From contig NC_089242.1 of the NCBI RefSeq assembly GCF_000512585.2, positions 434,001-498,000 of the forward strand: a stretch of 64,000 nt of DNA, given 5' to 3'. This stretch comes from Kwoniella bestiolae CBS 10118. Lineage: Eukaryota; Basidiomycota; Tremellomycetes; Tremellales; Cryptococcaceae. Both the position numbers and the translations under genes were made by a program. Under the pieces are notes generated by a model. It did no database searches and had not been told where the DNA came from. It worked only from the letters and a program-made list of their open reading frames with translations. Position 1 is the stretch's first letter; the number at the start of each line of letters is the position of its first letter. This document shows, in pieces, positions 9,690-21,100 of the stretch.

Positions 9690-11936
9690 CTAGAGGACGA
9701 TCTGGACATTACCAATATCGGCGTGGGCGAAGACTCTGGAATGTCCGGGAGGAGGGGGTGGGAGATGAGGACCTCGTGGTGGACCTCTGGGTGGACCGTG
9801 AGGGGGGCCATGAGGTGGGTGTTCGCCTCCTGGTGGTGGTGGGGGAGGGATGTTCACCTCCTGGTGGACCATGCGGGGGTGGTGGTCGATGGTCGCCTCC
9901 TGGTGGAGGTGGAGGAGGATGATCTCCCTTCGGAGGTCCAGGAGGTGGCGGTGGGGGTGGCGGGTGTTCACCTCCAGGTGGACCGTGGGGAGGAGGTGGA
10001 GGGGGGAGTTCACCTCCTGGTGGACCATGAGGGGGAGGAGGGGGATGTTCTCCCTTGGGTGGACCGTGAGGTGGTGGAGGAGGAGGGGGATGTTCTCCCT
10101 TAGGAGGTCCGGGTGGAGGAGGGGGATATTCACCCTCGAAAGCCTCATCCTCGTAAACTTCATCATCCCACTCCCTCTTCACCCTCTCATCTCCACCAGG
10201 AGGTAACTTCTTCTTGGGTGGTTCCTCGCCCTTTGGTCTCTTGAACCCTACCAAACCATGTTCGAATCCCCCAGTCTCAGTAACTCCAGTCGTCAAGATA
10301 TGATGGTCCTTGTATTTCTCAGGGATCGATACATTGTATTGACCAATGGAAGTAGAGATATCGTAGAACCCTCTGAAGTTCTCGGCATGTTGGATAGTAA
10401 CGTTATTGGACGTTGAGCTCGCTCTGATCTCGGAAGAGGTGTATGATCCTTGAGAGAGGATAGTCAAATTTACTGAGCCGGTGATGGACGTGGCACCTAT
10501 GAAGGCTGGTTCGGGCGGAGGAGGACCGGGAGGAGGAGGGGGTGGAGGCGGGTGAGAAGAGAAGAGGGATGAGAACCATGATCTCTTCTTTTGCTTGGAG
10601 TGTTCATCCTTCTTGTGGTGGTGGTGAGATCTCTTCTTGTGGTGTTTGCTCTTGCTCTTCTTGTGATGTTTGTGATGATGCTCTTCCTCCTCATCATCAT
10701 CGTCATCGTGGTGTTTGGGTCTGTGCTTGTCATCGTCATGTTTAGGCTTGTGCTTGTCGCCACCGTGGGGAGGTGGTGGTCTTCTCGAAGGACCATCCCA
10801 TGGAGGAAGCACATGAACCGCAGCACTGATGTTCCCGCTATCGTACCAACCATGAACATGCATTAGCCATCTCTCTTGATGTGTATGATAAAGTGCAGTA
10901 AGACGATAAGGCGACTCACGTGACAGTCTTCAATATCAATGCCTTTGAAACGTTGTAGACACCTCCAACAGCCCCAGTAGTAGTTTCCAATTCGACCTTT
11001 GAACCGACCAACGAAGGAACGTTAATATCTCCGGACTCGGAATGAAGCTTGAGGTCGCGGAAGGTGATACCTTGAGCTGAGGGGTCGATCTCGAAGTTGA
11101 GTGATTTGGAGGATGAGATGAAGAGGGAGGATCTGACTCGGGTCTCGGATGAGGGAAGGATCAAGTAGATCTTGTGGTTGTTCATTTCGTTTGACTATAA
11201 CATATCGCCCTTGTGCATTAGTAGATGTGGTTTAAATTGGAAGGAGAGAGCACTCACAGAGACGACAAGTTCATCAGCCCATTCACCAGATCTCATCTCC
11301 ACTCCCTCTACATCACCTTCGTAAGTGGATTCAACAATGATTTGAGCGGACCTCTCGTCATCTTGAGGGGTTACTTCGGATTTAGAAATGATGACATTCC
11401 CCTCGGCACCTTTGAAGTTGAGATTGAAGGTCTTTCGTCTGCTCAAAGGGATCGAGAAAGTCGCATTGGCCGTTTGTTGGTTGTCCTCAAGAGCGAGAGC
11501 TGTACCATACACTGTAGGAACGACAGTCATCTATGAAATCAGAAATGTCAGTATATGCTGCCTGTGAAGATGACGATGAACTTACCTCATCTTCTTGTGA
11601 TCTACCAAAACCATCACCACCACATGGAGTGAAACCATCTTTCCCAGCTTGTCCCCTCCATTGGCTAACACCATGCTTGTGGCCATGACCATGTCGACCA
11701 ATATGACCAAAGACAGTGAATGTGAACCAGACTACAGCGAGGGCCAAGAGAGCTTTCTTCCATTTCGATAATGGTTTCTTGGTTGATTCGATAATTTGGG
11801 GGATGTACGCCGCGGTGGGCGATCCAACAGATGCAGGATGGATCTTGCTAACATCTACGTTCTCCTCGTCGCGGTAGAAGTCCACAGCGGACTTTTCATC
11901 CGTCGGTACGGGATGATAGGTAGGCAACGAAGCCAT
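9690..11936 (-). CDS. single-pass membrane protein, adhesin-like, His- and Pro-rich (apparent frameshift)
   Basis: Four exons (11936-11586, 11530-11258, 11194-10920, 10837-9690). The cytoplasmic N-terminus of about 58 aa precedes one membrane helix (residues about 61-79, ALLALAVVWFTFTVFG). The ectodomain has beta-strand repeats like the putative-adhesin DUF4097 fold (SGDINVPSL, LETTTGAVGGVYN, LKTVTGNISAAV, ITGSVNLTI). It is interrupted after about residue 315 by a His/Asp/Lys-rich stretch (KHHDDDDDEEEEHHHKHHKK) and followed by a Pro/Gly tract of GPPGGEHPPPPP units. Within this tract, near 9846, the frame must shift by one base to reach the plausible end GHSRVFAHADIGNVQIVL at 9690; unshifted it runs through unrelated Arg/Ser/Thr-rich sequence to a stop at 9709. 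I annotate the shifted end as the intended one. Function unknown; the family likeness is by strand pattern only. Confidence 0.7.
9830..10130 (-). repeat. Pro/Gly-rich coding tandem repeat
   Basis: The minus strand encodes about nine imperfect copies of a unit of the type PPHGPP(G/K)GEHPPPPP, 11 to 15 codons each. Units differ in proline count and in Gly versus Lys, so this is a slippage-prone coding minisatellite. It contains the frame change described for the host gene. Confidence 0.8.
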
Positions 11937-13138
11937 GTCGAATGATTGATTGATTGATTTAAACGTCGTTAATACAACAGACGTAATTACTACCAAAAGA
12001 GAAGAGGTAAAAGAGGGGAAGAAAGGGTTATTGCAGATGTTCCTGTGGGTTATATGATGGCGCTGATGCCAAGTATCGCAGGTATAGTCGTGGCCGAAAG
12101 GACCAGAACCAAGAAAAGATCGTGGGAAATCGGAGCGGTGTGATATGTCGTTATCAGATACTACTGCAGACTGCTGACTGCAGGTTGCGTAGTTTAATTG
12201 TTTTCGTTCCTAATGCTCGCAGATGCAAGGACTGCTTGTCTTCCAAGCTCCAAAACCAAAAGTTTTGTTGTGTCGAGCGACTGAGCTGCAGCTGCGGTAG
12301 CCTTACCTGCGCAGGATCCACTCGCTCGCCTCGCAGTACTTTATTGTCAATCTGTTGATTTCTCGCAGCATTTTCCACCTGCGCAACAAACTTTGAATAT
12401 GATGTGCTGCATGAACTCACAGTACGTAGCTCAGGCACGGTGCTTCGGCCGAGTGTGGCGCTTAGCTTTCAGTCCGATTTCGGAAAGAATGTATGGGGTG
12501 TGGACTACGAGATGTTGCGACTTTGGTGAGAAGGTGATTAAGAGAACTTGAGAAATACCATAAGCACATGCGCAGGATGTACCTATGCTGCGTCATGCAG
12601 GATGCACAGTGGGGCATTGACACATAAATGAGAGATGAATAGAAGGAAGGTGAATGTCGCTCCTTTAATGTCGCTCCTTCAACATCTTTAGCACAACTGC
12701 TTACATACATCAGGCCAGACGAGGAAGGGGTGTGGAGAATTGACCGAACTCGAACACTGGAAAGTATGTCTGCGCTGAACTAGCACCGTTGGATGACAGC
12801 TGGATCACGTACGGAGAGATCAAGCTTTCGATATTGCGCAGCTTACCGTACTACGGCCTCCTAGAACTCACAATGCCAATCAATGTTCGCAGTGGCACTA
12901 TTTCTGCACCTATGCCGGGCCCCTCTTCTTGTCATAGATGTCAAATCCAACTATCGCACACTTATGCGAACAATGCACCACCAACTTGATCAAGAAGGCA
13001 CGAACGAGCATCGCAACATACCGATCTCATAACGCAAATACATATCCTACAAAACAACCAAGACTATCAACCTAAGAAAACCGGTACTAGCGGGTCCAAC
13101 CACCTGCTCGCCCATTCTACAAGTAGAACAGAACAGAT
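11937..13138. other. intergenic, no gene seen
   Basis: About 1.2 kb between the starts of the Pro/His-rich gene and the end of the secreted-protein gene, both on the minus strand. Frames of up to 94 codons (12154-12438, minus) lack motifs and splice partners. It holds the promoter of the membrane-protein gene and the trailer of the secreted-protein gene. Confidence 0.5.
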
Positions 13139-14372
13139 TTAAGCAGGAGCACCACAGGCGGAGGACTTGCAGTAACCGTTAGAGTTGACGATGGTGTTGG
13201 GGTCATCTTGACCACCCCAGTTATCGTTTTGGTCGGTGCTGACGCAAGTTGAGAACATAGCGCAGGTGAGGACACCGTCGGTGTGCTTGGGGAGGTAGTT
13301 CTCCTCTTCGTTGACATCATAGTAGGTGTTCACGAAGACACAACCTTTTGAGGAAGGAAGAGAAGGAAGTCAGCTTTATTTTGGCCCAAGGATGAAGAGA
13401 ATCGAATCAGAGGGAGTGGAGACATGAGGGTTTGAAGATTGGAGGGTAGCGAGGTGATTGTGGCATATCGTGAGAGCCGAGGGACATGGAGGGGATGGAC
13501 GCGCGACTCACCTTCGATTTGGTCACAGGCTGCGAGACAGTCATCGACCGAGGTGGAAAGAGTGTAGGTCATGTAAGAGGCATCTTGAGCGGCAGCACCC
13601 ATGGTGAGACCCATCCAGACACCGTTGGCGGCTACTCGAGTGTAGTTTTGGTAGGTCACTTGGTACTGCGATATCGATGAGAATGTCAGCATTGTGTCAC
13701 TACTTGTGATGATATTGGGATTTCACTCACGGTAGTCTCACAAACGGGGTAAGAGAGGGGGTCAACGACAGCCGAGGCCGAGGCGGAAGGAGCAGCCGAG
13801 GCGGGGGTGGCAGCGTCTGAGGAAGCCGCAGCGGAAGAAGCAGCAGCGTCAGATGAAGCCGCAGGGGAGGCGGCAGCAGATGAAGCAGCGGCGGATGAGG
13901 CAGCTGGTGAGGCTACAGCGGAGGAGGCAGCACCGGAAGCGGAGGGAGAAGCAGCCGCGGCTGATGAAGCTGCTGCACTCGATTTGGCAGGAGCGGCCGA
14001 AGAAGATGAGACGGTGGGAGATTTGTAACCCCATGGGAATTTGTGAGGGGGGTTACATTTCTTAGGAAGGTTGGTCTTCTTGTTACCGCCGTTACAGACG
14101 TTGTATCGTCCTCTGGAGGAACCGGAACATTTGACCTTGTCGTAGCTGTCAGAGAAGGGCATTTGTTTCCAGTATCTGTTGTTGGAGGGTTTGTTCTTGG
14201 AACAGAAAGATCCAGGGGTAGAGTTGGATTTCCATGGGTAGCCGGAAGCACCGTAGTTGGGTTGGTTGCACAAAGAAGTGGACCTTTCCTCAACTGAGAT
14301 AGCTGAAGCTCCTTGAGCGGCCAAGAGACCGGTAGAAGCGACGAGAGCAATGGTTTGGATGGAGAAGAACAT
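13139..14372 (-). CDS. secreted Cys-rich protein with Ala/Ser linker (fruit-body-protein-like C-domain)
   Basis: Three exons (14372-13731, 13665-13512, 13344-13139) join to 333 aa. A clear signal peptide (MFFSIQTIALVASTGLLAA, cleavage near residue 24) starts the protein. A Cys-rich segment follows (CNQPNYG to CNGGNKK, about residues 35-95), then about 90 residues of Ala/Ser/Pro repeats, a likely O-glycosylated linker. The C-terminal domain (about residues 205-333) has DCLAACDQIEGCVFVNTYYD, LTCAMFSTC and a GGQ block. That spacing resembles the secreted fruit-body-specific proteins of mushrooms and PAN/apple-like Cys domains, suggesting a cell-wall or carbohydrate-binding role. I infer extracellular location from the signal and linker; the binding partner is unknown. 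Confidence 0.75.
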
Positions 14373-14522
14373 GGTTGTTAAAGACTATACGAGGAAGTCG
14401 GGAGGGGAGGTTGGTCGAGAGGGTTGGGTGGTGGGTTTGGGAGTAAGTAAGAGTACTTGGTGGATTCGTTTGGAAGATTGTGGGTGAAGAATTCTTAACA
14501 ACAGGAGGGGGCGATGAGGGAG

Positions 14523-14530
14523 TTTATATA
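14523..14530 (-). promoter_or_regulatory. TATA box of the secreted-protein gene
   Basis: TATATAAA on the minus strand, about 150 nt upstream of the secreted-protein start codon, a normal fungal spacing for a TATA box given a leader of 50 to 100 nt. Confidence 0.45.
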
Positions 14531-15366
14531 TCCATTTTTGAGGTAGAGGTCACGTATGCAAAGCTTGCGGATCAAGAGGAATGAGGAAAATTTCCCGTAT
14601 TCGTGTTATCCGAGACATCTCGTTCTATCAGATGTAACCAGAATGTCTCGGTTCCCCTCCTTGATACAAGAACAATGTGACTAAAAATACATACATTCGC
14701 CGGGTTCCTGAACGGGATCTACAGTCTAACAAGCGTGATTCTTAGAAACGTCTTTGAATCGATCGAAGTACGACTTGCAGACACGCGCTCAGCCTTCTTT
14801 CCCCTGTCGTCGTAGTGCGGATGCATCGGGTGAAATACAGAAATTCAGCAAAATGTAGATCCCGGATACCGCAATTTGTCTCAGCTGGCAATCGGGTTTT
14901 TCTGCCGTCCCCGGGAGAAACGCCTAATGAGAGGGTTCATCGCATCTCACGTTGGTAGGTTACTTCCCAAAGCAGGGTAAATCACGTAATGCGATGTAAT
15001 GCCTTCTTCTTACCGGACGGAACCTGAAGTTGTTGGCTTGTAAGGGATGAATGATCGAATTTGTGGATGCATACAGCATGTGCTTGCGGATCATCTCCAT
15101 GCTCATGTACAATACGAGAACAGATGCATCGCCTGTACCGAGGGATAATCTAACATCACCCCGGGATCAGCTTCTCAACTACCCTGTCTATCCATACATG
15201 CAGATCTCCATCGCGTCGAGCGTCGTATCCCTCGGCTACAGGAGGTTCCACTTGGGGTGACTGATCGACGTTGATCAAAATTGTGTTGAATGGCGGAGGT
15301 ATCAAGATTCTGTTTCCGTCACAGATGCTTAGTCATCAAACGTTTCTTCCAATCACAGCGGTTGTC
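14531..15366. other. intergenic, no gene seen
   Basis: Between the secreted-protein promoter and the MED17 stop. Plus-strand frames at 15051-15260 and 15271-15474 have no recognisable content; the second runs antisense into MED17. No repeat or RNA gene found. Confidence 0.5.
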
Positions 15367-17773
15367 TCAGACAGTCCTGACACCATATTTAGAATTCACG
15401 CACCTCAGTTGACCGGCTTGACCCAGAAGTATGACTCCTTCCAATTCATCCATAAACACCTTGGACCTGATTGACGCATCTGTGATTCGGTTTCGGATTT
15501 CCGAGAAGATCAAATGGAGGAATTGCGATGCGAATTCCTCGGATAGGATATGGGGTAGTTCATCGGGGTTTGAAAGTTCGAATGTGGCGTTGGACAGTAT
15601 CACGTTGGTCCTGAAAGGGAAAATCGTGTCGATCTTCACTCCAGGACTGAATTGAATCAAACGATTTGATCAGTTTCAATCTTGGCAATACTCCTGAAGA
15701 TGGGCTACTCACCACCCATCCACGTCTAATTGATAGGTCCCGCTTATTTTCCCCGCATCCGAATGACCAATCAAGGAATGACCAATCAAGAAATGATTGA
15801 TTGCATCGGAAGAAGATTGACCCACTGCCATCTGACAATTTGAGGAAGCTTCTAGACCGGCCGTCCTGAAGAGATTGGAGAAGTTCGTAAGAGTCGTGGT
15901 TACGGTGTTACATAATTGCCGGTATCTCAATGCGTGGATGATAGGTTTGAGTATGGTCGGTATCGTTGTTTCCGAGGAAATAGGAGACACCAATCTAGTT
16001 TTGCGATAACGATGGATATTAAGGAGGTTTAACCTTGCCGAGGAAACAATCAGATCACACAAGGGAGAGTTAGGCGTTTGAGAAGCAGATCTCGTGTCAT
16101 ACTAGCCATTTCACCCGTTAGCGTCGTATGATATGGGCACATGAGTAGTCGTAACTCACCAACTCAAAAGCCAGGGTGTATTCTGCCGCCGGCAGTGACA
16201 CAGACCTCGGCTCGAGCTCACTCTTGGATATCTGGGACGCTTCGTAACGGAGCTGACAAGGAGCTTCAGTTAACTTCTCAAGTGAAAAAGAACGGAAGAC
16301 CAAACGTACCACACCAAAGAGATCCTCATCGAACGCCTCCATCTGCGCGATCTCCATCTGCGCTCTCACATCTGATGAATCTCCCAAACTAACGGGAGAA
16401 GACCCCACCACAGATCCCGAGATATCCTTCAACGTGACCTTTAAGCGTAGATGGGACCTAGATCCAAAAGTGAGGGCATCTTCTTTGGTCGGGTCCAGGT
16501 CGAAAGCAGCCAGACATCGAGATCTCGTCGTTCGTGGAGCTATCATCATCAGCACGACATTCGCAGTATGATAGACTTACCTTCGTCAATGGAATAAGGT
16601 ATGATTACATCTTTCGACTTTTCACCCGCTACCATCGTCCTTCCAAAATCAGGTTTAGGCACTATCGCCCATTGACCCTTTCCATTTTCCCCATCTTTCA
16701 ACTTCCTCACATCCCTCCAGAACCTGTCTCCAGCTGTAGCCATCATCTGCAACTCTGATACTGCCGAATCTATCAATGCGGAACATTCATCCAATGCTTG
16801 TTGTTTTGCCTTGAGGACCTCTTCAAGTTCGTGTACTTGAGCGTGAGAGGGCTTCGAAGGCTGGGAAGATGGGGTGACGGAAAATGTACCTGGTGGTAGG
16901 ATTGGCGGTTCTTGGGGGACAGATGCGGGTAGAGAAGAACTTTTGGTCTCTGCTTCGTTGGCTTTAGGTGGTTTAGGTTTACCCTTCTTTGGAGCGGTAT
17001 CTGGAAGCTGGTTGGGAGGAGGTGGGGGCTGACTGGTGAAGCTTGAGGAGGCAGAGAGGGTCTTGGCGAGTTCGAGGACGAACCAGAGTTCGTTACGTGC
17101 GGCACTGTTTAAGAAGATTGACATTAGCACGCAAAACCAAATGAACGTATTTGTGTATGATAATACGTGTTTTGATGTAACTGTCGGGACGGGGACGGAT
17201 GACATTCACATCGCAATAAGTGTTAACAAAGACTTATTTGGTTTGGCTGAACCTCCAGACTGCCCCAGTTTGACAAAGTTCATGCACTTCAGTCTCATCA
17301 CATCATGACTCACTTTAACTGTTCATGCACCTCGATCCGCAATTGATCCATATCTCCCCTACTCATCATCTTGAAAGGGTCCCTCTCCTCCTCCTGATCC
17401 TCCTTTCTTTCCTCCTTCTTGACTGCATCTGCATCTGGTGGCAGCCTCTCCAACTTTTCTTCGCTAATATCCAACAGGCCATTGGGATATTCGTTCCATA
17501 TCCTCTCCAGCTGTTCGGTCAGTTTATCATTTGTCGTTCTTCTGTGAGATAGTCATATCAGTAATTTGGGTTTTAGCAGAGTAACCCTCTCATGACAGCA
17601 CGAGGTAGATAACGTGCCTGAGCAGAAGCAACTCACTCTTCATCGTATAATACATTACCATCGATGTCTATAGCTTGCACTTTCTTTTTACCGAGGGCAG
17701 TATCCAGTGTCGCCGGATCGAGCGAGAGCCGTATGTCATCGAAATGTGGTTGTCTCTCAGCTGATCCGTTCAT
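15367..17773 (-). CDS. MED17: Mediator complex subunit 17
   Basis: Seven exons (17773-17637, 17541-17314, 17104-16581, 16539-16310, 16252-16160, 16101-15713, 15646-15367) join in frame to 626 aa. MED17 (yeast Srb4) is the central scaffold of the Mediator head module and is needed for RNA polymerase II transcription. Blocks typical of the family: NELWFVLELAKTLSASS (about residues 125-141), DRFWRDVRKLKDGENGKGQW followed by AIVPKPDFGR, IPYSIDEAP, RSRCLAAFDLDP and AQMEIAQMEAFDEDLFGVV. The N-terminus is acidic and helical; a Pro/Lys-rich segment separates it from the core. One donor is GTACGT; the others are GTGAGT or GTAAGT. A perfect 15-nt duplication in exon 6 repeats the peptide LIGHS. Confidence 0.92.
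15761..15790 (-). repeat. 15-nt perfect tandem duplication inside MED17
   Basis: Two perfect copies of a 15-nt unit encode LIGHSLIGHS in exon 6 of MED17. The unit is in frame, so the protein gains exactly five residues. It looks like a recent slippage event. Confidence 0.9.
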
Positions 17774-18104
17774 CTTGCCCTCTTCCCGTCTGTGAGTGTG
17801 TGGTGAGACGAGATGATCACGATATGTGTACTATGCAAGAGAGCGAAGAAAGATGCATAGCCAAAGAGGTTCCTGCATAGAAGTTTGAGGATGTTGTAGC
17901 ATACCAAGTCGTGACGTCACCATATCCGAGTTTCAATTGTTATTGCGATTCGTTTGCCTTTGATGATGAATCTCACTTTTGCATCTTGACCATCTTCAAG
18001 ACCCATTTATCATTTCATCTTCACAATATATTGCACATACCCGACTTCCCTACGAATCTACAAGAGATATGGATTGACGGATATACTAGGCTGAGGCTGA
18101 AACA
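17774..18104. promoter_or_regulatory. bidirectional promoter MED17 / CSF1
   Basis: The start codons of MED17 (-) and CSF1 (+) are 331 nt apart and divergent. Both leaders and both promoters must lie here. A predicted frame from 17911 to 18150 overlaps the CSF1 start in another phase and is not coding. Confidence 0.55.
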
Positions 18105-21100
18105 ATGGCCATCCCATCAGAGGTCAACTTGCTCCTGCTCATCGAGCTAGCAGCAGTCGTCATCGGATCTTCAGCCTTCTTGTTCTACTGGAATCGACTA
18201 CTGGGATCAATTGTTGCATTCATCATTCGACTTTACACGTGGAGAAATTACAACGCATACATAGTCATCGGCTCATTGCAGATCGCTCCGCTTGCAGGCC
18301 GTATATCATTTAGAGATGTGGAATATCATTCAAGCAACATCTCGGTCAGAGCTCTGCACGGACATGTCACTTGGAGGTATTGGAAATTTAGGATAAGGCA
18401 TGAGACGGACTCGCAATCTGCAAACACTAAGAGGAGTGAGTAATATTATGTCAGTCGATCGACTTCATCATGCTGATACATGATTAGATAAACTACCATG
18501 CAGAATTACAGTCTTCGCAGAAGGTGTTGAAGCCTTTGTGTATAATCGTACTCCCGCTTACGATGCCATCGTGGAGCGGATGAAGAAGCATGAGCGTGAA
18601 GAAGCTGCTGCAAAGGGTTCACCGAGATCATCCGACGATATCAATGGTGATCCGGATTCGACATTACGATCGAGGTTGAAGAAGGTGGTTAAGACATCCA
18701 CGCGGGGAAGTGCAACTACGAAAGGGGCAACTTCGGAAAGTGGATTTGCAGATAATCGTGAGTCAGGCTCACCCAAACTCGAGCTGACAGTGTAGACTAC
18801 CCCGCAGAACCGGATCATCATAATGTGAACTTGGTCAAGCCTCCTGCACCCGCTGTCAAACCCACTACTGAGGGTGTCAATTGGTTTCGTGAAGCTCTGC
18901 CTATCGATATCAGGGTTGATACTGGATCATTCATTCTTGGTAGCGATGCCACCCCTATGGTTCTCATTGGAGATTTCAAAAGAGCGGAAGGTACGATGGA
19001 AGTGACGGATTCCCGATCAAGTCTGGATTTATATAAAACAGCTGTCAACCTTACTTTCCACAATGCCAGCGTTCTCATGCGTACCAATGTCGACTATTCT
19101 GGTCCCCTCCTTGCCCATGGCAAAAAGGTATACGACGAGCTCTTGAAACGACAACCAGACCTCACTGCGAAGCCTCCATCCGCATTATCGATTTTCACCG
19201 GATTTCATCTTCTCACCAAGCAGTTCAAGTTTGTACGGGACCCAAAATTCTCTACTCCTCCTGTGGCCGGTCTACCAACAGACAAAATATGGAAGGGTCT
19301 AGCAAGATATCGAGAACCTGAAAGTGGGGAGGCGAAGGCCCCAAAGAGGGAAGAAAGGGAATATGCGAAAGTTACAACGTTACTTGAGACCCACAAGCTC
19401 GATTTTACATATTACGCCGATACTCCTGGTCTCGTCCCACATCCGTCCGAAGCTCCTTATATAGACGATCAAGATGAAATAGGAAATGTAGATCTACCGC
19501 CGGAATATGGTATAGATATTACGATACATAAAGGGAACGTGAAATATGGCCCATGGGCAGACAAGCAAAGGTGAGTTCAATACCATTGGGACTTCGGCTA
19601 ATATCGTAGAGAGGCTATACAGAGAGCTTTTGCCCCTTCCCTTTTCTTCGATTCGGAAATTAAACCCAGACTCCAGCCGGGAGACACTCGTGTACATACC
19701 ACTTTGGTGCTTCATCTCCTATTGCAAGACGAGACCGTCATGCGTATACCTACGAGGGAGCCGTCCAAGGATTGGCAGTTCGACAATGCTCCCACAGATG
19801 TCGAAAGAAGGTATGGTTGGTTAGATGTGGTAGTCGGACCGAATTCGTCGATCTCATATACCCAAGATCAGGTTGCTACGAAACAAGGTTACGATTCCAT
19901 GTTAGTCCTTCAATTAGATTCTGTTGGAATCAGTTCGAGCGTGAACCTGGATACGTTTATTAAAGCGAAGACTTGCAAGGTGAGTCATCCTTTCAGAAGT
20001 ACAATGCTGACGTATAGCTGTCTATGACTATGCCTACACCTCTCGAGTGGGATGCCCAACGAGATTGGGGGATGGACGTAACCTTGGATACCGCATCGAT
20101 TAGTCTACTACGAGATCATGTCACGCTTATATCGGATCTGTCGAAGGACTGGAGTTCCGGCGCGTCAGGAGGAGATTATCATCACTTCGTGCCCAACCAT
20201 TACAACTTCAGGGTCTCACTTATCAACTATGACCTGCACCTCTATATAAACGATTACAATATCGTTGATGCACCGTGGTCTAGGGATTCCAATGGTGAGT
20301 TGTGGCTTTCCCGTTCACAGCTGACAGATAGCATTCATGGATGTCTATGGTCCAAGGATAGACGCGTACGTCGCTGTAGCGTCAACGCAATATCGACCAG
20401 AATCATCCACTGTTCCCTTCAGCGTCAGTCTGTCCGACGCAAGAGTCGAGCTTTGCGTGCCCAAATGGGATACTCATCGAGCGTTTGGTCCGGACGTCAC
20501 CGAAATAGGAAAGATAGGTAATCTCACTGCAAAGGGTTCTTACCTGTATTATTCGATACCAAAGCCTGATCATCAAGAAACCCTTGATCTTCATCTAGAA
20601 GTGAGTCGTCAAGTCTGTGAACTCAACTGACAGTGCATTAGGGCAAACATGTAGTTTTCAAGGCTCTTGGATGGGTTCTAAGGAGACTGTTTTGTGTCAA
20701 GGATAATTACTTTGGCGGCTTCACTCAATTTCGTACAATGCAGGAGTATCTAGAGAAATTCGATCATAACCCGGACTCGGTAGGAGATCCCATAGAAGAG
20801 AAGTATAGACCTGGCAGAGTAAGTGATCTATCGATCGGCCACCCAGTCCATGCTAACGCTGTTTCAGTCCGACCCTTTTGCGGTGTTCGTGACGATGAAT
20901 GTGGAAGAGTCGCTCGTCTTGATGTCAGATGAAATATACAACTGCAAGAAAGGTCTGGTGGTACCTGTACCTCAGCTGCAGATGAATCTGAAATCGGTTG
21001 ATCATTTCATGGGTGAGACACGGACTTCTGACCATTCTAATATATGCATCCGCTAACATCATCCTTAACATCCCAGAGCTATCGCTTGACGCAACGCCAA

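Noticed and set aside
9723..10206. Plus-strand Trp/Arg/Gly-rich frames opposite the Pro-rich repeat
   Set aside because: They are shadows of the minus-strand Pro/Gly/His codons; composition is explained by the repeat.
12154..12438. 94-codon minus-strand frame
   Set aside because: No motif, no splice continuation, isolated in intergenic DNA.
13807..14028. Plus-strand Glu/Ala-rich frame
   Set aside because: Antisense shadow of the Ala/Ser linker of the secreted protein.
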